DNA from: Tepidisphaeraceae bacterium
GTDB taxonomy: Bacteria > Planctomycetota > Phycisphaerae > Tepidisphaerales > Tepidisphaeraceae
Reading direction: 5' to 3'
NCBI GenBank assembly: GCA_025450555.1
Contig: JANWHF010000157.1
Coordinates: forward strand, 1-9,600
Length of the DNA: 9,600 nt
Part shown: positions 1 through 5,513 of the stretch, piece by piece
Numbering within the stretch: the first letter of the stretch is position 1
Layout of the letters: the number at the start of each line of letters is the position of its first letter
Position numbers and translations under genes: made by a program
Notes under the pieces: model-generated
Seen by the model: the letters and a program-made list of their open reading frames with translations, nothing else
Told to the model about the DNA's origin: nothing
The model's database searches: none

Positions 1-10
1 GATCGGATTC

Positions 11-1312
11 TCAAATTCCCTTTACGAATTCCGCGATTCGGTGAAGTGCGCCGCGCGGAGCATCGGGCGGTTGCGTTGCATAACGCGCCGTTCGCTCAAT
101 GTGATCTTCCAAGCCTTCCACGCGCCGCTCGACATCCAGTTTTGCCAGCAATTCGCGTAGATGCGCCGCGCCACCGGCACGTTGTGCGACACGATCAAAT
201 CGACCATGCAACCGCATCGCCGCCGCTTCGCGACGAAGACGCCGCTCAGGGGAATTGGCAAATCCGAATGCGCTGAGCACCCCCACCGCCAGGCCGGCGC
301 CGGCTGCCAGATACATCCGCGATCGACTGGGCGACGCCTTTGCTGAAGCGGGAAGCGGTTGATAACGCGGCACAATAAATGTGGGACGTCGATCGCGTTG
401 ACCATCCTCCGGCTGCGCCGTTCCAGCCAGTATGCGGTCCATCGCGTTCATCTGAACCGCATATTCATTGGGCTGAATCGGATGACCTGCCGCCTGCGCA
501 TAGACGCGAGTAAAAGCCACGCCAAAAAACAGCAGCATCGACGAGTAGTAAACCCAGATCAGCAGCACTGCTAACGATCCGAAAGCTCCATACGGGCTGG
601 CGACCGAGCCGAATCGAAAGTAGACGGCCAACAGATATTTGCCGACCAGAAAGAGCACCGCGGTCATGGCAGCGCCGACCCATACATCCCGCCAATCGAC
701 TTTAACATCTGGCAGGAATTTAAAGATCAAGGCAAACATCACCGTGACCACCGCTAGTGAAACAATCACATCACCAACGTAGGAAAACGTCGAAAGCAAT
801 CCGCCCATTCGATGCGCAACGACCGAAAGAGCGGCACTCAACACGACCGAAGCCAGCAAAATGATGGCTGCCAGAAGCGTCATACCTGCCGAGATGATCC
901 GATTGCGCACCATCACCTTCCAACCCACATCGGGCTTAGGCTTCACATCCCACATCGTATTGAGCGCGTCCTGAAGGCTTGCAAAAAGGCTGCTACCGCT
1001 GATCACCGCCACGATAAAGGCGATGATGCCCCATGCGAGGCCGCCTTTGGCGTGCTGCACGGAACTTTGTAGCATCTGATGAATCGCGTCGCCGCCCCCG
1101 CCGCCCATGAATTGACTGGCTTGCCCAGTGAGCTTTTCCTGGGCCGCCTCTTTTCCGCGGAAGACGAAACCCGCAATCGTCAGTGCGACCACCAGCAGCG
1201 GCGCCAGAGACATCATCGTGTACAGCGCGAGCGCCGCCGCGAGCCGGCTGGCGTTATGACTGGACCACTGGTTCCAGGTTTCCTTCACCATCGCAATTCT
1301 TGACATGGCCAT
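11..1312 (-). CDS. YihY/BrkB-family inner-membrane protein with extended C-terminal tail (distal paralog)
   Basis: 433 aa. Family: polytopic inner-membrane proteins of unproven molecular role; E. coli YihY was once wrongly called ribonuclease BN. Hallmarks seen: YTMMSLAPLL (31-40), LNTMWDVKPKP (117-127), FLPDVKVDWRDVWVGA (199-214), YGAFGS (241-246) and LLIWVYYSSMLLFFG (250-264). Six hydrophobic segments lie near residues 26-50, 91-115, 139-165, 177-200, 210-232 and 245-270. Beyond this core, an extension of about 160 aa carries a seventh hydrophobic stretch (about 332-352), then an Arg/Glu-rich, probably helical tail. A glycine run (70-74) sits in the first loop. The ATG at 1312 is chosen because AGGAG lies 8 nt upstream; an ATG two codons later has poorer spacing. 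Only 27 bp separate it from the upstream paralog, so co-transcription is likely. The family call is firm; the function is unknown. Confidence 0.93.
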   Translation of the reverse strand: MAMSRIAMVKETWNQWSSHNASRLAAALALYTMMSLAPLLVVALTIAGFVFRGKEAAQEKLTGQASQFMGGGGGDAIHQMLQSSVQHAKGGLAWGIIAFIVAVISGSSLFASLQDALNTMWDVKPKPDVGWKVMVRNRIISAGMTLLAAIILLASVVLSAALSVVAHRMGGLLSTFSYVGDVIVSLAVVTVMFALIFKFLPDVKVDWRDVWVGAAMTAVLFLVGKYLLAVYFRFGSVASPYGAFGSLAVLLIWVYYSSMLLFFGVAFTRVYAQAAGHPIQPNEYAVQMNAMDRILAGTAQPEDGQRDRRPTFIVPRYQPLPASAKASPSRSRMYLAAGAGLAVGVLSAFGFANSPERRLRREAAAMRLHGRFDRVAQRAGGAAHLRELLAKLDVERRVEGLEDHIERTARYATQPPDAPRGALHRIAEFVKGI

Positions 1313-1320
1313 TGAATTGA

Positions 1321-1325
1321 CTCCT
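1321..1325 (-). promoter_or_regulatory. Shine-Dalgarno site of the distal YihY gene
   Basis: On the minus strand AGGAG occupies 1325-1321 and is followed by an 8-nt spacer to the ATG at 1312. It lies within the 27-bp gap after the upstream gene's TGA, next to a run of eight A. It fixes the start and supports translation from a polycistronic message. Confidence 0.7.
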
Positions 1326-1339
1326 GTCCCTCTTTTTTT

Positions 1340-2386
1340 TCACACGGGCCTCGCGTGGCCGTTTGACGGCGCTGACGAGCGCGTTTCTTCCCGTCGCGTG
1401 GCTGCTTCCATATGTTCGGTGCTGGGCATCCCCTGCTGCGTGCGCTCCTGTTCGGTGACCGGCACCGCGTTTTCCGTCGGCCGAACTCGTTCGCGCGTCT
1501 GATGAGCGTAGGCTTGGGTCAATTCTGCTCCGAAGAACAGAATCTGCGATGAGTAATAAACCCACAGCAACACGGCCATTGCCGATCCGGCCGTGCCATA
1601 GATGCTGGTCGTCGTGGCGCGCCCGAGATACCAGCCCAGCAGGAGCTTGCCGATCGTAAACAGAATCCCTGTAGCGACCGCGCCGACCCAAACGTCCTGC
1701 CATCGCACCTTCACATCCGGAAGGTATTTAAAAATCAGGGCAAAAAGTGTGGTGATGACTGCAATGGAAATGATGAAATTAAAGGCTTCCCATAGAAATC
1801 CCTGCTGACGGCCATGGCCGGTCAATGCGGCAAGAACAGTGCTCACGATTAATGAGACCAGCAGTAGGAAGCAGCTTCCCAAAACCAGCACGAAGGAAAG
1901 AAATCGATCTTGAACGATCCCCCACAGACCACGGCCGGGCTTCGGTTTCACTTCCCAGATTGTGTTGAGCGAATCCTGAAGCTCGCCGAAGACGGCGCTG
2001 GCGGAGACAATGAGGATGACGGCACTGATCGTCGTCGCCAGCAACCCGTGACCCAGATTATAGCTGAGCATGCCTGCCACAGCGGACGCCGCCTTGGGAC
2101 CCATCCATTGAACCGCATAGGCCTGCACTTGTTTTCGGGCAACGTCCTGGCCGAAAAGCTGCCCGACGACTTTGATGGCCAACACCAGCAGCGGTGCGAG
2201 GGAAAGCATCGTGTAAAAGGCAAGAGACGCTGCCAGGCGCATAGCCCGATCTTCCAACCAGTCGGACGTGGCCTGTTTGAGCAATTGCCAATAGCCGGGG
2301 GCTGCGCGGCGCCAGCGAGAGCTTACCCGCTGCTTCGCACGCGGCTCCTCCAACGGATCAGGATGCTGTTGCGCCGCTGCCACCAT
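1340..2386 (-). CDS. YihY/BrkB-family inner-membrane protein (proximal paralog)
   Basis: 348 aa from the ATG at 2386. It is clearly paralogous to the next gene downstream and shares the same hallmarks: FYTMLSLAPLL (57-67), LNTIWEVKPKP (140-150), YLPDVKVRWQDVWVGA (221-236), YGTAGS (263-268) and LLWVYYSSQILFFGAELT (273-290). Six membrane segments are expected near 53-75, 114-136, 161-186, 200-221, 231-253 and 265-291. The tail is short, hydrophilic and rich in Glu, Arg and Thr, with no seventh membrane segment. The start is uncertain: the frame stays open to a TTG at 2503, which would give 387 aa and overlap the phosphatase gene by 20 bp, but neither start has a good Shine-Dalgarno and the added residues do not look like family sequence. 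Position between the phosphatase and the second YihY gene suggests a shared operon. The family is certain; the cellular function is not. Confidence 0.9.
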   Translation of the reverse strand: MVAAAQQHPDPLEEPRAKQRVSSRWRRAAPGYWQLLKQATSDWLEDRAMRLAASLAFYTMLSLAPLLVLAIKVVGQLFGQDVARKQVQAYAVQWMGPKAASAVAGMLSYNLGHGLLATTISAVILIVSASAVFGELQDSLNTIWEVKPKPGRGLWGIVQDRFLSFVLVLGSCFLLLVSLIVSTVLAALTGHGRQQGFLWEAFNFIISIAVITTLFALIFKYLPDVKVRWQDVWVGAVATGILFTIGKLLLGWYLGRATTTSIYGTAGSAMAVLLWVYYSSQILFFGAELTQAYAHQTRERVRPTENAVPVTEQERTQQGMPSTEHMEAATRREETRSSAPSNGHARPV

Positions 2387-2483
2387 CTTGAGTTTCAATG
2401 CAGCGAAAAGGCCGCTGCTTGATCGGCCCTCAACAGGCAACTTGTGTGCCCGCGCGAGGTTCCCGGAATGGCAAAGAGGCTGA

Positions 2484-4373
2484 TCAGACCGATGCAGGGA
2501 CAAGAGGCGCCGGTTGGGCAGAAGGCGATTGGGAAGGCTGCAGGTGCACCGCCACGAGCGTCAGATCGTCCTTGAGCTCGCTGCCTTTGCGGAAGCTGTT
2601 GACGGCAGCCAGCGTTGCATCCACCAGCGTTGAGGCCGATCGGTCGCTGCGGGCGAGTGCATTTCGCAGGCCATCCAACCGCAGCCGCTGTCCGGCGGCA
2701 TTCTGCGCCTCGACTACGCCATCGGTATAGAGCAGCAGCGACGATCCTGCAGCAATCGAAAATTGCTGTGTTCGGTAGGTCGCATTTCGTTCAACGCCCA
2801 GAACCAGTTGAGGCTCCAGCGCCACCGGTGCCAGCCCTTGCCCCTCATCCAGCAAGGGCGGCGGATGACCTGCAATGCCCGCTTCGATCTGACGCCCCGC
2901 CGCATCGATCACGAGAATCAACATCGTTACAAACTGGCCATTGAAAACCTGCATGCACAGTTGGCGGTTCACCTCTTCCAGACAGCGCCCCGGATCGAGC
3001 ACGCGAGGCAGCGTCGATCGCACGAGGAGCTGCGCGGTGGCCATGAGAAACGCAGCGGAGATTCCGTGGCCCGTCACGTCGCCGATGACGACGGCAGTTC
3101 TTGCATCAGGCAGATCGAAGAAATTGTAAAAATCGCCGCTGATATGGCTGGCCGGCCGGTTGATGCTTGCGATGTCGAGGCCCGAGGCCGTGATGCGCGT
3201 CTTATCCGGAAGCCAAGCGAGTTGTATTTGCCGGGCCTGTCGGAGTTCTGACTGGAGCATTTCGTGGCGCTCGCGCTCCAATCGCATGCGTCCGCGGATG
3301 AGTTGCGTGGCAGTGGAAACCAGTATCGCGGCCATCGCAATCGCGACAAACGCGGCCCAGAACACGGCTCGCTTGAAGAGCCCTCGCACAATCGCGTCCA
3401 CATCCGACAGCGGCGACACCACCAGCAGATACCATTGCTTGTCGAGCACCTGGATCGGCTCTGCCGTCAGCATCGATGGCGCAAAATGCTGCGAACCGAT
3501 CCTGAAGCTCTTCCGCATTTCGCCAACGCCCCGATAACCCGCAGCACGAAAGCCCGCGATCATTGGCGCCAGGTGCGGGTCTTCATTCATCTCGGTGCGC
3601 ACGCCCACGACGTCTGGCTGCGAAGCCGCCATCACCGTCATGTCTTGATCGAAAAGATAAGCATTGACCGCGCCGTTTCGCGAAAGCTGATCGAGAAACT
3701 CCCGCTGGATGGGGCGCGTTCCCACCGCCGCCACGAGTAAGCTCGAAACCGGCCCGCGCCGCCCTGCCGGCGCCACGACCAGATTCATTCCGCCCTGGTC
3801 TGGATAGGGCTTATAGAAGCCGCTGATCGTCGGCTTGCGGATGGTGGTCAGCCAGGTATGAAGCTGGTCGATGATGTCGCGTTCGAGCGGCGAAGATCCA
3901 GCTCCATTGAGCGGATGCGAATCCCAGTATTCATCCTGCCGCTCGATCCAAAACAGGTGGGAGCGCCCCTGCAACTGCTGGGTGAGCAATTGAACCGCCA
4001 GGTTGGCCCCCCGCCGGCCGGCAAAGGAGCGGGCGCCGGGCCGCTGTGCATCGGGAGGTCGCAGCAAATTAAATCCCGCCGAGGGCTGCGCGGTCGATGG
4101 GCGGGTATCTGGATCGCCTTCCTCCGATTCCTGGGGATTAAAGAGCCGCAGGTCGGCAAGAATGGCATCGTAGAAGTTTTCGATGCCGCGCGCGGTCTGA
4201 TTCGCCAGCAGCTCCTGGCGATCTTCCGCCTGCTTTAAGGTCTGTTCGCGAGCCGAGTTATAAACCTGCCGCGATGCGACAAAGACCACCGCCAGCACCA
4301 GTGCCAGCAGCGCCAGGTGGGAAATGAGGATTCGGGCGGCAAACTTCTTTACGTCGCGCTGCATCATTCGCAC
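2484..4373 (-). CDS. Membrane-anchored sensor PP2C/SpoIIE-type serine phosphatase (RsbU-like)
   Basis: 629 aa. Order of parts: short cytoplasmic N-terminus; membrane segment about 14-34; extracytoplasmic region about 35-334, probably a double-Cache-like sensor (its later part, around AYLFDQDMTVMAASQPDVVG at 238-257, resembles Cache domains); membrane segment about 335-357; a short charged helix with RQARQIQLAWLP (378-389); then a SpoIIE/PP2C domain to about 612. Metal-site motifs are intact: SGDFYNFF with D414, GDVTGHG with D432, YTDGVVEAQN with D551, and DDLTLVAV with D602/D603; AGHPPP (501-506) is also typical. Family members dephosphorylate phosphoserine on STAS-type antagonists in partner-switching control of sigma factors or other outputs. 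No HAMP domain is apparent between membrane and catalytic part. The start is GTG at 4373; ATGs at 4367 and 4364 are equally possible, and no clear Shine-Dalgarno is seen. No kinase or STAS partner is encoded nearby. The catalytic class is firm; the ligand and target are unknown. Confidence 0.92.
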   Translation of the reverse strand: MRMMQRDVKKFAARILISHLALLALVLAVVFVASRQVYNSAREQTLKQAEDRQELLANQTARGIENFYDAILADLRLFNPQESEEGDPDTRPSTAQPSAGFNLLRPPDAQRPGARSFAGRRGANLAVQLLTQQLQGRSHLFWIERQDEYWDSHPLNGAGSSPLERDIIDQLHTWLTTIRKPTISGFYKPYPDQGGMNLVVAPAGRRGPVSSLLVAAVGTRPIQREFLDQLSRNGAVNAYLFDQDMTVMAASQPDVVGVRTEMNEDPHLAPMIAGFRAAGYRGVGEMRKSFRIGSQHFAPSMLTAEPIQVLDKQWYLLVVSPLSDVDAIVRGLFKRAVFWAAFVAIAMAAILVSTATQLIRGRMRLERERHEMLQSELRQARQIQLAWLPDKTRITASGLDIASINRPASHISGDFYNFFDLPDARTAVVIGDVTGHGISAAFLMATAQLLVRSTLPRVLDPGRCLEEVNRQLCMQVFNGQFVTMLILVIDAAGRQIEAGIAGHPPPLLDEGQGLAPVALEPQLVLGVERNATYRTQQFSIAAGSSLLLYTDGVVEAQNAAGQRLRLDGLRNALARSDRSASTLVDATLAAVNSFRKGSELKDDLTLVAVHLQPSQSPSAQPAPLVPASV

Positions 4374-4841
4374 CGCCCGACTCAGCGGGCCGATACGATC
4401 TTAAACACAACCGGGGGCAGTTTGTTGCTGCAGGATGGTAAGACATAGGACGGCGCGGTCTGGCCACACAATGTCGCATCAGTCGCCGCCCGAAACGCGA
4501 TAAGTATCCGATAGCCCAGAACTTTCGCGCCGCGCTGACCCAATGTTACAGTTTGCGCAGACCTCCGCCGTCCGCCCACAATTCCCTGCCGTTTCAGTTC
4601 AACCTGCAAGTCGCGAATTGAACCGAGATTTCTATGCACCAAGGGTTGCCGCGCTACGATCACTCCTCCACACCATCCGTGGGGCGACAAACCCGGCTTC
4701 TCCAAACCAACTTGGCCAAAACTTGACGTGAAACGACGCCATCAGTGGCGACGTTAATCTGATTGAAAAGGGTAAATCCGGCGAGCGACAAGTCAATTAT
4801 AAAATGATGTGGGCCGGCTTTTCTTCCTAACCGCATCCGTC
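4374..4841. other. Non-coding stretch upstream of the phosphatase operon
   Basis: I see no convincing gene here. A minus-strand frame is open from a TTG at 4705 to a TGA at 4382-4384 (107 codons). Its codon choice is poor (AGA, AGG, ATA, GGA, TTA) and it has no start signal. One short part, LGSIRDLQVELKRQGIV, faintly recalls the helix before the recombinase zinc-ribbon region of large serine recombinases. The rest does not fit that family, so I do not call a gene. The promoter of the phosphatase operon should lie in this stretch. The best -10 is a perfect TATAAT on the minus strand at 4801-4796, but it lacks a good -35 and is over 400 nt from the start. A 5-bp hairpin (4375-4390) sits just before the phosphatase start. 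Confidence 0.5.
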
Positions 4842-4888
4842 GGAGAAAAAGAACGAGCCTGCGATCTCTTGCGGACCGCAGGCTCGTT
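4842..4888 (-). terminator. Intrinsic terminator downstream of the PilZ gene
   Basis: A perfect 12-bp inverted repeat, AACGAGCCTGCG (4852-4863) and CGCAGGCTCGTT (4877-4888), encloses a 13-nt loop. Read on the minus strand, the hairpin is followed at once by CTTTTTCTC (4851-4843), the U-rich tail of a Rho-independent terminator. It lies about 60 nt past the PilZ stop. The plus-strand side has no U-tract, so it should work in one direction, insulating the phosphatase operon from PilZ transcription. Confidence 0.88.
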
Positions 4889-4949
4889 GGCTTGTGGCCG
4901 TCCGCGCACGCCGGTGCGACAAGACGGCTGTTGTGTTTCGCTTTGCGCG

Positions 4950-5333
4950 TCAGGCCGCGTCGCGCTGGGCGGCAATGCTGGCCATGAATTCGACGCCAGT
5001 CTCGATCACTTCCGGACGATTCTCATCCCGGCTGACCCACACCACGCGCACCGGCAGCATCTGCCGGCGATTGGCAAGGCTCTGGCCCGCAAGACTCAGG
5101 CCGACGTGAATGCTCATGGTCTGGCCTTCGCGGATTGGGATGTAGGCCGGCAATTCCAGGCGAAGCCCAGTGGCGCTGATGTCTTCGGTCTGGCCGCCGA
5201 AGAATCGCGCGCCGGTCGGCTCAAAAACTTTCACCGGCCGCGTCTGACGCACGCGCAGTCCGCGGCGCCGCTCGCGCGAATCCAGTTGCTCATCCTGTTG
5301 TGTTTCGGTCGGCTCGGTCAGCAGCAAAGTCAT
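4950..5333 (-). CDS. Single-domain PilZ protein (predicted c-di-GMP receptor)
   Basis: 127 aa, small and soluble, with no membrane segment or signal peptide. Both PilZ ligand motifs are present: RRxxxR as RRRGLR (residues 22-27) and D/NxSxxG as DISATG (51-56). The following beta-rich stretch, including MLPVRVVWV (92-100) and TGVEFM (112-117), is as expected for the PilZ barrel. PilZ domains with these motifs bind cyclic di-GMP and pass the signal to partner proteins that control motility, polysaccharide or attachment; nothing here shows the partner. The start is the ATG at 5333, preceded by GGAG with an 8-nt spacer. The frame stays open upstream to 5420, but those residues lack PilZ similarity and a ribosome site. 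The gene is divergent from leuS and appears to be its own transcription unit, ended by the terminator at 4842-4888. Confidence 0.88.
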   Translation of the reverse strand: MTLLLTEPTETQQDEQLDSRERRRGLRVRQTRPVKVFEPTGARFFGGQTEDISATGLRLELPAYIPIREGQTMSIHVGLSLAGQSLANRRQMLPVRVVWVSRDENRPEVIETGVEFMASIAAQRDAA

Positions 5334-5341
5334 TTTTGATT

Positions 5342-5345
5342 CTCC
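5342..5345 (-). promoter_or_regulatory. Shine-Dalgarno site of the PilZ gene
   Basis: GGAG on the minus strand (5345-5342) lies 8 nt before the ATG at 5333 and decides the start over the longer open frame. Just upstream, the short inverted repeat GGAAC (5351-5355) / GTTCC (5364-5368) could form a weak leader hairpin. I found no convincing -35/-10 pair for this gene in the 180-bp divergent spacer. Confidence 0.6.
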
Positions 5346-5476
5346 ATCGCGGAACCTTTTCGCGTTCCTTATGTCAGTTATCGGAACACCTCGGCGAGGA
5401 GTTGGAGAAATTTTGACCAAAAGTTCGAATCCCGCTTACCGGACCGCCAGACCCGATAACAACGCCACTATCCCAA

Positions 5477-5505
5477 ATGACGCGCGCGGAATTTGCCGCT
5501 ATAGT
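5477..5505 (+). promoter_or_regulatory. Candidate leuS promoter, possibly giving a leaderless mRNA
   Basis: ATGACG (5477-5482, 4 of 6 matches to the sigma-70 -35 consensus) is followed by a 17-bp spacer and TATAGT (5500-5505, 5 of 6 matches to the -10). A start about seven bases after the -10 would fall near 5512, within two bases of the leuS ATG at 5514. No Shine-Dalgarno precedes the ATG, which fits a leaderless or nearly leaderless transcript. It assumes planctomycete housekeeping promoters follow the usual consensus. Confidence 0.5.
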
Positions 5506-5513
5506 CAAACCCT

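Noticed and set aside
1333..1340. Run of eight A (minus strand) right after the proximal YihY coding end, as a slippage or terminator signal.
   Set aside because: It starts with the last base of the stop codon, so it cannot shift the reading frame before termination, and no hairpin precedes it.
2387..2503. Longer form of the proximal YihY protein starting at TTG 2503, overlapping the phosphatase stop.
   Set aside because: The start is TTG without a Shine-Dalgarno, and the added residues do not resemble the family. It is kept only as an alternative start.
4791..4801. Perfect TATAAT (4801-4796, minus) beside a TTGACT (4796-4791, minus) as promoter of the phosphatase operon.
   Set aside because: The two boxes overlap and are in the wrong order to be one promoter. 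TATAAT has only AGAAAA at the -35 position and TTGACT has only TACCCT-like sequence at -10, so I do not list it as a promoter.
5423..5449. GTTCGAATCCCGC followed by a CCA resembles the 3' end of a tRNA, between PilZ and leuS.
   Set aside because: The 5' half of the T-stem does not pair (AAAAG against CCCGC), the CCA is displaced 3 nt from where the tRNA frame needs it, and no matching acceptor strand is found about 70 nt upstream. It is not a functional tRNA, and there is no second copy in the window to suggest an attachment site.
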